A stretch of DNA of 64,000 nt. Origin: Alphaproteobacteria bacterium. GTDB lineage: Bacteria; Pseudomonadota; Alphaproteobacteria; CACIAM-22H2. Shown here one piece after another: positions 10,250-21,206 of this stretch. The position numbers and the translations under genes were made by a program. How positions within the stretch are numbered: the first letter of the stretch is position 1; each line of letters starts with the position of its first letter. The notes beneath the pieces were generated by a model, which worked only from the letters and a program-made list of their open reading frames with translations, made no database searches and had not been told where the DNA came from. The stretch is from positions 142,541 to 206,540 of the forward strand of contig JAEULA010000043.1 in assembly GCA_016793165.1 (NCBI GenBank), read 5' to 3'.

Positions 10250-10540
10250 TCAGGGAACGTTCGGGAGCACGTAGCGCAGCAGCATGTCGCTCGCGAGCCA
10301 AAGCAGCAGGAGAAGCACGATCGGCGAGATGTCCATGCCGCCGATATACGGGACGAAGCGGCGCAGCGGCCGCAGCGCCGGCTCGGTCGCCTTGTAGAGG
10401 ATGTCCCCGATCGTCCGGACGGTGCGGTTGGACGCGTTGACGATGTTGAACTGGTACAGCCAGCTGAAGATCACGGCGGCGAACAGCACGTAGCTGTAGA
10501 GCTCGATGACCTTGACCAGCAGCAGGATGATCGACTGCAT
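10250..10540 (-). CDS. YggT-family membrane protein
   Basis: The 96-residue product has two hydrophobic segments, 'IILLLVKVIELYSYVLFAAVIF' (trimmed here to its ends) near the N-terminus and 'SPIVLLLLLWLASDMLL' near the C-terminus. Between them is the YggT hallmark 'TEPALRPLRRFVP'. The family is implicated in cell-envelope or septum biology and osmotic tolerance, without a known activity. I start at the ATG at 10540; an upstream in-frame extension to 10711 is basic and unlike the family. It heads the yggT-DUF167-folD-dehydratase run. Confidence 0.9.
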   Translation of the reverse strand: MQSIILLLVKVIELYSYVLFAAVIFSWLYQFNIVNASNRTVRTIGDILYKATEPALRPLRRFVPYIGGMDISPIVLLLLLWLASDMLLRYVLPNVP

Positions 10541-10721
10541 GTGAGCGGTTCCGGGATGGGGGCGGTGAGGGGGAAGGCCGCGCTGGCGCGCCGAGGGCCG
10601 TGCCGACCGGGCCCCGCGCGAGCCGGGCGACCGTACACGAGCCCCGCGATTTCCTGCAACGCATTGTTCCGACGACACTTTCCTCGCGCCGGTCGATCGT
10701 CCCGCGGACACGGTCCTTCGC

Positions 10722-10749
10722 TTGACAGGAAGGGCGTCGTCCCTATGAT
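10722..10749 (+). promoter_or_regulatory. Near-consensus sigma-70 promoter of tRNA-Ala
   Basis: TTGACA and TATGAT are separated by 16 bases, and the -10 box ends 21 bases before the mature tRNA. This is the best promoter match in the window and points only at the tRNA. Confidence 0.75.
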
Positions 10750-10770
10750 CCGCGCCCTTCCAGGACCGGT

Positions 10771-10846
10771 GGGGCTGTAGCTCAGCTGGGAGAGCGCCTC
10801 GTTCGCAATGAGGAGGTCGTCGGTTCGATCCCGATCAGCTCCACCA
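10771..10846 (+). tRNA. tRNA-Ala, anticodon CGC
   Basis: The 76-nt cloverleaf folds completely, with the terminal CCA encoded. The acceptor stem pairs GGGGCTG with CAGCTCC and includes the G3-U70 wobble that marks alanine tRNAs. The D-stem is GCTC/GAGC. The anticodon stem is CCTCG/TGAGG with loop TTCGCAA, giving anticodon CGC (codon GCG). The T-arm is GTCGG-TTCGATC-CCGAT. Its 3' half is the likely integration target of the element that follows. Confidence 0.97.
10801..10846 (+). repeat. Candidate attL: 3' half of tRNA-Ala
   Basis: This 46-nt segment, from the anticodon loop to the CCA end, recurs in the same orientation at 46062-46107 with 39 of 46 positions identical and no gaps. The match stops at the anticodon loop on one side and after CCA on the other, as expected for tyrosine-integrase attachment in a tRNA gene. 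Confidence 0.55.
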
Positions 10847-11397
10847 ATCCGCCCAGGGACTTGGGCGCCAGTTCGGGAACGTTCTTGCCCGCTAGTTGCC
10901 CGCAACGGCTCCGCCGCCGTCTGTGCGTAGGGAAGCGCGCGCAGATCGGCGAGGTCGTCGTCGATCGCCTTCGTCGCGCGGCCCGGATTCTTCGGCCCGC
11001 GCTTCGCGTACATCGCCGTGATCCGCAGCCGCGACGTGTGATCGAGAAAGGCCGCAATCTCGTCGAGCGGCACGCCGCGGGTCAGCAGCTCCGTCTCGAA
11101 GGTATGCCGCAGCACGTAGGGCGACACCTCAGCGATCCGGCCGACCCGTCGCCGCGCATCGGCGCGCGCTGCGCGCGCTTGGACGCGCTGGCCCACGCGC
11201 CAGAGGCGACGCCACTCGCGCGGCTCATGTCTCAGAGCCGCCTGGGCAAGTTTCAGTTCGGAACCGTCCAGTGGAACGTGGACGTGATCCGCCACAAACG
11301 CCTCGATGCCGCGCACGGGTTCCGTCTCAAGACCATTCCGTCCGCACGCCAGGCGCTCGGGCGGATCGCGATCATAGGCCATGGGCCAGAGCTCCAC
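10847..11397 (-). pseudogene. Decayed tyrosine-family site-specific integrase (C-terminal catalytic part)
   Basis: A minus-strand frame beginning at 11397 contains the recombinase catalytic core: 'SPYVLRHTFETELL' with Arg97, 'AAFLDH' with His120 and 'AMYAKR' with the nucleophile Tyr130. The N-terminal arm-binding domain is missing, and only about 180 codons of an expected 350-400 remain. The first His of the usual H-x-x-R box is Ser, and LGH has become LDH. The frame has no stop before the tRNA and reads through it in antisense. A tail in another frame ('CGQLAGKNVPELAPKS') fits better, so a frameshift is likely. It lies directly against the 3' end of tRNA-Ala, the usual place for an island integrase. 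Confidence 0.75.
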
Positions 11398-11602
11398 CGG
11401 CCGGCTCTTCTAGGCGCGGCGCGCAAACGCATGGCTGAGCGGCCGACCGACGAGAGCCTGGTCCATCGGCCGGTGAGTCTGACCGCATTCTTCGCGATCC
11501 GGTTCCTGGTATCGCGGAATGGACTTGCCGAAGGAAGCGAAACGATTGGGTTGTCGGGTGTGTTCGCCCGCGACGTCCGGTCGCCGCTGAGCGGCGGCGC
11601 TG

Positions 11603-12466
11603 CTACCCCGCGAAGCGAGGCTCTTCGAGCCCGCGGGCGCCGACGTCGTCGAGGACGAAGAGGCCCCCGGAGAGCGGTTCGCCCGCGACGTGAATGGAGG
11701 TGAGGAAGATCCGGTCGCGTGCGGGCCCGCCGAACATCGGGCGCGTCGGACGCGAGATCGGCACGTCGATGGTGCGATCAAGGCGCCCGTCGGGCGTGAA
11801 GCGATAGAGCTGGCCACCGGTGACGCCGGCAAGCCAATAGCCGCCCTCGTCATCCACCGTGGCGCCGTCGGGCAGCCCGGCGAGGGCGCGAGTGTCGGCG
11901 AAGATGCGCGCAGGACCGACACGCCCGCTGCGGGCGTCGTAGTCGTGCGCCAGGACCGTCTTCGCCGTCGTGTCGGCGAAGTAGAAGGTGCCGCCATCGG
12001 GACTGAAGGCGATGCCGTTGCCGATGTGGACGCTTCCGGCAACGCGCTCGACGCGCAGATCGGGGGTCAGGCGCCAGCACGCGCCCTCCGGCCGCCGCGG
12101 ATCGCCGAGATGCATGCTCGACGCGAAGAAATTGCCGGCGCGATCGCAACCGCCGTCGTTCATCCGGTTCTGCGGGCGGTCGGCTTCGACATCGATCAGA
12201 TGCGTCGGCTTTCCGTCGCCGGGAGTCCATGTCCAGAAGCCGTGCTCCGCCGCGAGGATCATCCCGCCGCTTGCGCGCAGCGCGAAGCAGCCGACACGCA
12301 CGCCGACGGCGAAGATCTCGTCGCGGCCGGTGCGCGGATCGAAGCGATGCATGTCTCGGCCATTGATGTCGGTCCACCACAGCACGCCTTCGGCCGGGTC
12401 CCAGACCGGTCCCTCGCCGACCTGAGCGCGCGCATCGACGAGGCAGGTGACCCGCGGCGCTACCAT
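11603..12466 (-). CDS. SMP-30/gluconolactonase/regucalcin-family sugar lactonase
   Basis: The enzyme is a six-bladed beta-propeller, metal-dependent lactonase of 287 residues. The expected metal ligands are present: Glu18 ('VGEGPVW'), Asn150 ('HIGNGIAFSPDG') and Asp200 ('LPDGATVD'), with substrate-contacting Asn103 ('NRMNDGG'). It would open an aldono- or aldaro-lactone to the free acid. Its start overlaps the stop of the uronate-dehydrogenase-like gene by 7 bp, so the two are coupled. That fits a pair in which the dehydrogenase makes a lactone and this enzyme hydrolyses it. The exact sugar is unknown. Confidence 0.9.
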   Translation of the reverse strand: MVAPRVTCLVDARAQVGEGPVWDPAEGVLWWTDINGRDMHRFDPRTGRDEIFAVGVRVGCFALRASGGMILAAEHGFWTWTPGDGKPTHLIDVEADRPQNRMNDGGCDRAGNFFASSMHLGDPRRPEGACWRLTPDLRVERVAGSVHIGNGIAFSPDGGTFYFADTTAKTVLAHDYDARSGRVGPARIFADTRALAGLPDGATVDDEGGYWLAGVTGGQLYRFTPDGRLDRTIDVPISRPTRPMFGGPARDRIFLTSIHVAGEPLSGGLFVLDDVGARGLEEPRFAG

Positions 12467-13281
12467 CGGCGACCCGCGACGCGCTTGGCGAGTGCCGGCA
12501 GGCCGGCGTCGCGCAGCCAGGCGCCGACGGCCATCAGGCGCTGCGAGAACGGCACCGAGACGGGCTCGCCGTCCGCCGGTTCGAAGCCGAGATCGCGACG
12601 GATGCTGTCCATCTCCCAGCGCATGCCCGGATTCCTGGAGACCAGGTTGTAGACCCCGAAGCCGACGCTGGTGTTCTCGATCGCGGCCTCGAAGGCGCGG
12701 CAGAGATCGCGATCGCTCACCCACATGTGCTGGCCCCATGTCCCGAACGGGATCCACGGGCCATGCCGGTTGTCGTGGTTGCGCTGGCAGACGCCGATGC
12801 GGAACGCGATGAAGGACAGGCCGTAGCGCTCGGCGAACATCTTGCCGATGCGCTCGCCCACGAGCTTGCTGGCACCGTAGGGATTGATCGGTCGCGGCTC
12901 CATCGCGGCCGTCAGCGCTTCGTTCGAGAACCGGTACCCCGCGACGACGTAGTTCGAGCTCGCGAAGACGAAGCGCCGCACACCGTGCTGCTGGGCCGCC
13001 GCGAGCACGTTGAACAGCAGGTCGAAGTTGAGCCGCTGGACGCTGCCCCAGCTCGCCCATGGGCTGGGATCGGCGGCGACGTGCAGCACCGTATCGACGC
13101 CCGCGAAGCGCGCGGCCCAGCTCTCGTCCCAGACCGAGAGGTCGGCCGTCTGCACCTCGGGATCGTTCTGCGGGTTGAGGCAGAGCAGCCGCAGCTCGTA
13201 GCGGCCGGCGGCCCTGAGATGCGCCCGCAGCTTCCTGCCGATGTTGCCGGTGGCGCCGGTGATGAGGACTGTCTTGGTCAC
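12460..13281 (-). CDS. NAD-dependent epimerase/dehydratase-fold enzyme resembling uronate dehydrogenase
   Basis: This is a 273-residue extended-SDR protein. The NAD motif is 'TGATGNIG' (8-15), the catalytic Ser is in 'FASSN' (108-109), and Tyr135/Lys139 are in 'YGASK'. The short C-terminal domain and the 'FASSN...RIGVCQRN...WVSDRDLCRAFEAAIE' pattern resemble bacterial uronate dehydrogenases, which oxidise glucuronate or galacturonate to aldarolactones. The overlapping SMP-30 lactonase downstream and the acid-sugar dehydratase-like genes in the same block support that. A nucleotide-sugar epimerase is less likely in this context. Confidence 0.75.
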   Translation of the reverse strand: MTKTVLITGATGNIGRKLRAHLRAAGRYELRLLCLNPQNDPEVQTADLSVWDESWAARFAGVDTVLHVAADPSPWASWGSVQRLNFDLLFNVLAAAQQHGVRRFVFASSNYVVAGYRFSNEALTAAMEPRPINPYGASKLVGERIGKMFAERYGLSFIAFRIGVCQRNHDNRHGPWIPFGTWGQHMWVSDRDLCRAFEAAIENTSVGFGVYNLVSRNPGMRWEMDSIRRDLGFEPADGEPVSVPFSQRLMAVGAWLRDAGLPALAKRVAGRRW

Positions 13282-14299
13282 TGGGCTTCCTCGCTCTCCC
13301 TCTGGTCTGCAGCGAAGCCGAGACGCCTGCTGAGACCGGCCATGTCGAATTCGGTCCCTTCACCCGCATGAAGGACGCAGCGCACCACCCGGTCGCGATC
13401 GGCGACGTGGAGCGACGGCTCCGCCGCGCGGCACGCCTCGACCGCACGCGGGCATCGTCCGCGAAAGGCGCAACCGTCGCGCGCGGCCGTGTCTTCCTTG
13501 AGGATCGGCTCGTCCTGGCCCCAGCGGATCGCGAGATCGGGCCACGGGATCGAGCCGACCAGCAGGCGCGTGTAGGGATGCTGCGGCGACTCGATCACGG
13601 CCTCGGCGGTGCCCGCCTCGACGAGCCGGCCCCGATACAGGATCAGCACGATGTCGGCGATGTGATAGGCGGTCGTGAGGTCGTGGGTGATGTAGATGAT
13701 CGGCACGCCCTGCTCGCGGTTCAGCGCGCGCAGGCTGCCCAGCACCAGCGCCCGCAGCGACGCATCGATCATCGACACCGGCTCGTCGGCCACCAGCAGC
13801 CGCGGCTTGAGCAGCATCGCGCGGGCGACCATGAGACGCTGGCGCTGCCCGCCGGAAAGCTGATGGGGAAAGCGGCCGAGCGTGTCCTCGGGATGCAGGC
13901 CGACGCGCTGGCACGCCTCTTCCAGCATCGTCCGCGCCGCGGCGGTCGAGCGGGCGATGCCGAACAGCTTGAGCGGTTCGGTGAGGGCATGGTCGACGCG
14001 ATAGAACGGGTTGTAGACCGCGAACGGATCCTGGAACACCGCCTGCACCTCGCGGCGGTACGCGCGCCGCGCCGCGCCGTCGAGAGACGCGAGCTGCTCG
14101 CCGCGATAGCGGATCGCGCCTTCGCTGGGCTCGACGAAGCCGAGCAGCAGCGAGGCGAGCGTCGTCTTGCCGCTGCCGCTCTCGCCCGCGACCGCGACGA
14201 TCGGCGCGCGGTCGTCGTCGAGCCGGAGGCTGAGGCGGTCCAGCGCCACCGTGCGGCCGTAGCGCTTTGCGACGGCGTCGAGCTCGATGAGCGGCGCGC

Positions 14300-14303
<4 letters not shown>
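13278..14303 (-). CDS. Dipeptide/oligopeptide-type ABC importer, ATP-binding subunit (DppF/OppF-like)
   Basis: The subunit has 341 residues. Walker A is 'GESGSGKTT' (40-48), the Q-loop is Gln91, the signature is 'LSGGQRQR' (149-156) and Walker B is 'LLVADEP' (169-175). Residues 176-180 read 'VSMID', in place of the commoner TSALD. The C-terminal oligopeptide-transporter extension has the Cys-rich 'CAFRGRCP', often tied to an Fe-S site. It overlaps the DppD-like gene by 4 bp and is the last ATPase gene of a complete five-gene importer. In this setting, between sugar-acid enzymes, the cargo is more likely a sugar acid or oligosaccharide than a peptide. Confidence 0.92.
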
Positions 14304-15279
<976 letters not shown>

Positions 15280-15283
<4 letters not shown>

Positions 15284-16197
15284 GGCGCGGCGCGGCGCAG
15301 GCGCGGATTGGCGAGCTCGTCGAGTCCGGCGGTCACCAGGTAGAGCCCGACGAACAGGATCACGAGGACCGTGACGGGGGCGACGATCCACCACCACAGC
15401 CCGAGCATGAAGGCCGAGTCGCGCATCAGCCAGTAGATCGTCATGCCGAGCGTCGGCTCGGACGGCGTGCCGAGGCCGAGCGCCTCGAGGCCGATCGAGG
15501 CGAGCACCGCCTGGGCGACGGCCATCACCAGGCTCGCACCGAGATAGGGCAGCAGGTTCGGCATCATCTCGAGGAAGATGATGCGCGCGGCGCTCGCGCC
15601 GTTGAGGCGGGCCACCATCACGTAGGGCGCCTCGCGCATCACCAGCACCTGCGCGCGGATCTTGCGCGCGGGTTCGCGCCAGGCCAGCAGCGCGATGGTG
15701 ATCGCCATCAGCGTCGTCGTCATGCTGCTCTGGATCACCGAGGCGACGACGACGAGCACGAGCAGGGCGGGCACGGTGATCAGCACGTCGACGACGACGC
15801 GCAGCACCGCGTCGATCCAACCGCCGTGATAGGCGGCGACGAACGCGACCGTCGTTCCGATCAGCACGCCGAGCGCGCCGGCGACCAGCCCGATCTTCAG
15901 CGTGAGCAGCGTGCCGTAGACCATCACGGCGAGAAGGTTGCGGCCCTTGGCGTCGGTGCCGAGCGGGAAGCGCGCGGACGGCGCGCGCGACGGCGGCCCC
16001 GACAACGGGAAGGCCTGCTCCCAGCCGACCCAGAACTGACCGACGAGCGTGAAGAGGACCAGGAGGCCGAGCATCGCGAGGCCGATCGGCAGGCTCGGAT
16101 TGCGCGTCAGGTAGCGGCCGAGCTCGACCGCGCGGCCGCGGCGGCGTCGCACCGGCGCGGGGAGGGGACGGGGCGTGGCGATCGAGCGGATGGCCAT
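15280..16197 (-). CDS. Dipeptide-type ABC importer permease (DppC-like)
   Basis: The permease has 305 residues. An N-terminal basic arm precedes TM1 ('IGLAMLGLLVLFTLVG'), followed by the periplasmic 'HPLGTD'-type loop ('RFPLGTDAKGRNLLAVMVYG') and a five-helix core. The coupling loop 'MREAPYVMVARLNGASAARII' has the EAPYV..A form of this permease family. The ATG overlaps the upstream permease stop (TGATG). Confidence 0.92.
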
Positions 16198-17204
16198 CAG
16201 CTTGTCGCGGCGGCGCGGCGGATGCGCGGGTCGAGCAGCGGATAGACGAGATCCATGATCAGCATCGCGATCGCGATGGTGCAGATCAGGATGAACACGA
16301 TCCCGTAGATCACGAAGTAGTCGAGATGCTGGATGGCGCGGTAGAGCTGCTGCCCCACGCCCGGATAGCCGAACACCAGCTCGACGAGGATCGATCCCGA
16401 GATCACGTGACCGAGCGACAGCGCCAGCAGCGTGAGCTGCGGCAGGATCGCGTTGCGCAGCCCGTACTGGAGGAAGCGGCGGCGGTCGGTGAGGCCGACG
16501 GCTTCGGCGAAGGTCATGTAGTCCTCGCCCTGAACGGTCACCATCATGCCGCGCATCGACAGCGCCCAGACGCCGACGGTGGCGAGCACGATCGACAGCG
16601 CCGGCAGGATCGAGTGGTGGAAGATCTCCGCCGCGAGCGTCCAGCTCATCGCCGAGGCGCTGCGGATCCCCGAGCCGCCGCCGAGCGGGAACCAGCCGAG
16701 CTGGTAGGAGAACACGTAGATCAGCATCAGGCCGATCAGATAGAACGGCACGGCGGAGAAGATCATCAGCAGCGGCACCAGCAGGCGGAACATCCGCCAG
16801 GCGCCCTGCCACACGGTGAGCGCGCCGAGGATCGTGCCGACCAGGAATCCGATCAGCGTCGTCGTCGTCAGGAGCCCGATCGTCCAGGGCAGCGCGGTGC
16901 CGATCATCTCGATCGTGCGGCTCGGGTAGTAGGCGATCGAGACGCCGAGATCGAAGCGCGCGGTGTCGGCGAGGAAGTTGGCGTACTGCTTCCAGAGGGG
17001 CAGGTCGAGACCGAACTTCGCGTTGTAGGCCTCGACCAGCAGCTTCATGTCGGCAGCGGAGGCGCCCTGCTCGGTGGCGGCGAGCAGCTTGTCGCGCACG
17101 GGATTGGTCGGCGACAGCCGCGGCACGAAAAAGATGAGCGTGCTCGCCGCCCAGATCACGAGCAGCAGCATGCCGACCCGGCGCAGGATCATCGCGAGTG
17201 TCAT
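16197..17204 (-). CDS. Dipeptide-type ABC importer permease (DppB-like)
   Basis: The permease has 335 residues. TM1 is 'MLLLVIWAASTLIFFVPRL', the classic DppB start. A periplasmic domain follows, with 'FGLDLPLWKQYANFL' and 'DLGVSIAYYP'. The core has the coupling loop 'EDYMTFAEAVGLTDRRRFLQYGLRNAILP'. It forms the heterodimeric channel with the DppC-like protein. The gene follows the binding-protein gene after 35 bp and overlaps the next gene by one base. Confidence 0.93.
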   Translation of the reverse strand: MTLAMILRRVGMLLLVIWAASTLIFFVPRLSPTNPVRDKLLAATEQGASAADMKLLVEAYNAKFGLDLPLWKQYANFLADTARFDLGVSIAYYPSRTIEMIGTALPWTIGLLTTTTLIGFLVGTILGALTVWQGAWRMFRLLVPLLMIFSAVPFYLIGLMLIYVFSYQLGWFPLGGGSGIRSASAMSWTLAAEIFHHSILPALSIVLATVGVWALSMRGMMVTVQGEDYMTFAEAVGLTDRRRFLQYGLRNAILPQLTLLALSLGHVISGSILVELVFGYPGVGQQLYRAIQHLDYFVIYGIVFILICTIAIAMLIMDLVYPLLDPRIRRAAATS

Positions 17205-17239
17205 GCGGCGATCGATCCCGCGCCGGGCGCCGCGTGCGA

Positions 17240-19021
17240 CTAGGCCTTCTTCTTCATGCCGTGGAGCACGAGATACCCGGTGTCGTGCCAGAAGGTCGGC
17301 GTGATGTACGGGTTCTCGACGGTCGGGTGGCCGGTCCAGTACGTCGTGTTGAACGGGATGCGGTGGTAGAACTGGCAGATCGGCGCCGCGACCTGGTTCT
17401 CGAGCCACAATGTGAGCGCCTTCACGACCAGCGGCTGAACCTGCGGATCCTTGGGCGCCAGGCTCTGGAGCTGGTCGACCATCGCGCTGAACTCGTCGTT
17501 GCGCCAGCGCGTGGGCCACAGCGGCGCCTCGCCGGCCGGGCGGTACCAGACCTTATGGTACAGCCGGAGCGTCTGGTAGGGATCGTTGACGCTCGCGCCA
17601 TGGCCCCAGGCCCACCATGCGGCGCGGCCGAGATAGACCGCATCGCGGAATCCCGGACGGCTGTTCGAGGCGGCTTCGAAGCCGGCGCGACGAAGCTGCT
17701 CGGCGAGGATCGGACCGATCGCGTTCAGCGAGCCGGGATGATAGAGGTCGCCGCCCATCCGCTTGCCCTTCAGCGTCCAGAAGCCCTGGCCGTCCTTGAC
17801 CGCGCCCGCCTCGCGCATCAGCGCATCCGCGGCCTTCGTGTCATGGTCGGTGATCCGCAGCTTCTTTATCGTGTCCGCCATCGCCGTGTAGTAGGGGACC
17901 AGCGCCGGATAGGCCGGATAGGGAAGGCCGCTGATCTCGGCCGCGCCCTCGTAGGCGTAGTCGACCGCCTGGGCGCGATCGATGTAGAGGCTCACCGCGC
18001 GCCGGATCCGCACGTCCTGCCATTGCGGGTCGTCGTGGTTGAAGAACACCGAGGTCGGCCACCAGTCGATGTTCCCGAAGGGCGGCTTGTTGCCCGAGAA
18101 GGTCGTGATGTTGGCGTTGCGCAGCAGGCTCTTCATCATCGGCACCTGCGCCTCGAGGATCGTGTCGACCTCGCCCTTGGCGATGAGCTGTGCCGCCTGA
18201 TCGTGTGTGGTGAAGGGCACGAAGATCACCCGCTTCATCTGCGGTGCCGGGCGGAAGCCGGTCTTGATTCCCCACCAATCGTCGCGGCGGTCGAGGATGA
18301 TGCGCTCCGGCGTCATCTCGACGACGCGGAAGGCGCCCGAGCCCACCGGCCAGGTCGGCTTGCTCGCATCTAGAGCCGTGAACGTGTCGAGCTTGTTCGG
18401 GTCTGCGGTGCGCCAGACATGCTCCGGCACGATGTGCAGTCCCTGGTTCGAGAACCGCACCGTGAGCATGGTGAAGAACCAGCGCGGATCGGGCTTGTTG
18501 AGCTCGACGCGTACGGTGTGGTCGTCGACCTTGACGAGCGCCTTGACGTCGCGCGCCACGGCCGGCGCCTCGAACATGTCGCCCTTGCCCTGGCCGTTCT
18601 TCTTGAGCATGTCGAGCGTGAAGATGACGTCGTCGGCGTCGAACGCCTCGCCGTCGCTCCAGGTCACGCCCTTGCGCAGATCGATCGTGACCGCGGTGAA
18701 GTCGTCGTTGTAGCGGAAGCCCGTGGCGAGCCACGGGATCATCTCGTCCTTGAGGACGTTGTAGTAGTAGAGCGCTTCCAGCACATGCGTGATGCTCGAG
18801 CGCCGATCCAGGCTCGGGCGGAAAACGTTGAAGTCGTTGTACTGCGAGAAGGTCGGAGACCCGCCCGACGGCTGGCCGGTGACGATGAAGGTGTCGGCGC
18901 GCGGGACATCAGCCGCCGCTGCGAGATCGACCCATGGCAGTCCGCTCGTCGTCGACAAGCTCGCCAAGGCCACCGACTTCACGACACGCCGACGCGTCCA
19001 GTGCTGACGATGAGACTTCAT
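17240..19021 (-). CDS. ABC importer substrate-binding protein, family 5 (SBP_bac_5), Tat-exported
   Basis: This 593-residue periplasmic receptor starts with a twin-arginine leader (Arg10-12 in 'TRRRVVKS', then a hydrophobic stretch and an Ala-rich cleavage site near AAAADV). Family 5 blocks include 'ALYYYNVLKDEMIPWLATGF', 'GVTWSDGEAFDADDVIFT' and 'SGAFRVVE'. Family 5 proteins bind peptides but also cellobiose, opines and sugar derivatives. Tat export suggests folding before secretion. It is the first gene of the importer operon, with a 285-bp non-coding stretch upstream that must carry the promoter. Confidence 0.93.
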   Translation of the reverse strand: MKSHRQHWTRRRVVKSVALASLSTTSGLPWVDLAAAADVPRADTFIVTGQPSGGSPTFSQYNDFNVFRPSLDRRSSITHVLEALYYYNVLKDEMIPWLATGFRYNDDFTAVTIDLRKGVTWSDGEAFDADDVIFTLDMLKKNGQGKGDMFEAPAVARDVKALVKVDDHTVRVELNKPDPRWFFTMLTVRFSNQGLHIVPEHVWRTADPNKLDTFTALDASKPTWPVGSGAFRVVEMTPERIILDRRDDWWGIKTGFRPAPQMKRVIFVPFTTHDQAAQLIAKGEVDTILEAQVPMMKSLLRNANITTFSGNKPPFGNIDWWPTSVFFNHDDPQWQDVRIRRAVSLYIDRAQAVDYAYEGAAEISGLPYPAYPALVPYYTAMADTIKKLRITDHDTKAADALMREAGAVKDGQGFWTLKGKRMGGDLYHPGSLNAIGPILAEQLRRAGFEAASNSRPGFRDAVYLGRAAWWAWGHGASVNDPYQTLRLYHKVWYRPAGEAPLWPTRWRNDEFSAMVDQLQSLAPKDPQVQPLVVKALTLWLENQVAAPICQFYHRIPFNTTYWTGHPTVENPYITPTFWHDTGYLVLHGMKKKA

Positions 19022-19306
19022 GCGCTTTCTCCCCTATCGATCTCGCGGGCCGTTGTTATTCTTCTGCCGCGCCCTTCAATTCTAGCGGTTGGCGTCGACG
19101 GCAGCCAGATGGATGCGCGGCGGCGCACACGGCGCCGCAAGTCGGACGCAGCCTGCACGCATGAGCGTCCTGCCGGGCGCTCCGCCGCGAGCCAGGACGT
19201 CGGCGCGATCACGGCGGCTCCGGATGCTCGGCTCCGGTCCGCGAGGTGATCAGCGCACGGCACTCCCGCCGAACCGCCGCATGGTCCCGCCATCGGCGGT
19301 GACGGA

Positions 19307-20041
19307 TCATTTGCGCGCCTTCTTCCAGGCTTCGTACTCGGGCCGCGCCGCATCGGTCAGCGGGTAGTACCGGCGAAGGTCGCCGCCGGCCGCGAGACGC
19401 TCGCGGGAGAACTCCTCCCAGTCGTGGTGCTGCGAGGCCACGTCGATCACCCTTTCGGCAAGCCCGATCGGCACGATCACCGCTCCATCGTCATCGGCGA
19501 CCACGATGTCGCCAGGAATCACCAGCACACCGCCGCAGGCGACCGGCGCATTGACCGCGAATGGGATCAGCTCGGTCTGGGCGTGGAAGTTTGGCGTGAG
19601 GCCGCGCACCCAGATGCCGAGCCCGAGGTCCTTGGCTTGCGGATAGTCGCGGATGCACCCGTCGATCACCACGCCGAGGCCGCCGCGACCCTTGAAGTAG
19701 GTCAGCATCATCTCGCCGAAGATGCCGCTGCGCATGTCGCCGCGGGCGTCGACGACCACGATGTCGCCCGGCTGCGCGTGATAAAGGACGTGGCGGTGCA
19801 GTTGCTTCTCGGGATCCGCGTACTCGGCCTCGTCGTACAGGTCCTCGCGCTTGGGCATGAACTGCAATGTCAACGCGGGGCCCGCGACGGCGCTTCCGGG
19901 CGTGCGCGACACCGGTCCGACCATGTGCGCGCTGCGCACGCCCATTCGGCTGAGGGTTCCGCTGATTGTCGCGGTGCCGATCGCGCAGAGCTTATCGCTC
20001 CATGCGCGCGGCGGCCGCTTGATGTCTGGCGTATGGGTCAT
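19307..20041 (-). CDS. RraA-like protein / putative hydroxy-oxoacid aldolase
   Basis: This 244-residue protein of the RraA/LigK (HMG/CHA-aldolase) superfamily has Gly109-Glu110 ('FGEMM') and the 'GVVIDGCIRD' motif with Arg131/Asp132, which hold pyruvate and a divalent metal in aldolase members. True RraA (an RNase E inhibitor) is shorter, at about 160 residues. The extra length and catabolic neighbours favour an aldolase, decarboxylase or hydratase acting on a 2-oxo acid from the sugar-acid pathway. It lies between the dipeptide-type importer and the CUT1 importer. The specific substrate is unknown. Confidence 0.8.
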   Translation of the reverse strand: MTHTPDIKRPPRAWSDKLCAIGTATISGTLSRMGVRSAHMVGPVSRTPGSAVAGPALTLQFMPKREDLYDEAEYADPEKQLHRHVLYHAQPGDIVVVDARGDMRSGIFGEMMLTYFKGRGGLGVVIDGCIRDYPQAKDLGLGIWVRGLTPNFHAQTELIPFAVNAPVACGGVLVIPGDIVVADDDGAVIVPIGLAERVIDVASQHHDWEEFSRERLAAGGDLRRYYPLTDAARPEYEAWKKARK

Positions 20042-20086
20042 GAATGCCTCTTCCTCCGTTGGGCGCAGGGAACGGCGCCGGGTCGC

Positions 20087-21187
<1,101 letters not shown>

Positions 21188-21206
21188 GCGTGCTCCCGGG
21201 GTGCGC

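Noticed and set aside
10782..11057. Protein ending 'GIEPTTSSLRTRRSPS' beside the tRNA
   Set aside because: This string is the antisense translation of the tRNA-Ala gene and is often mis-annotated as protein. Only the upstream part belongs to the integrase remnant.
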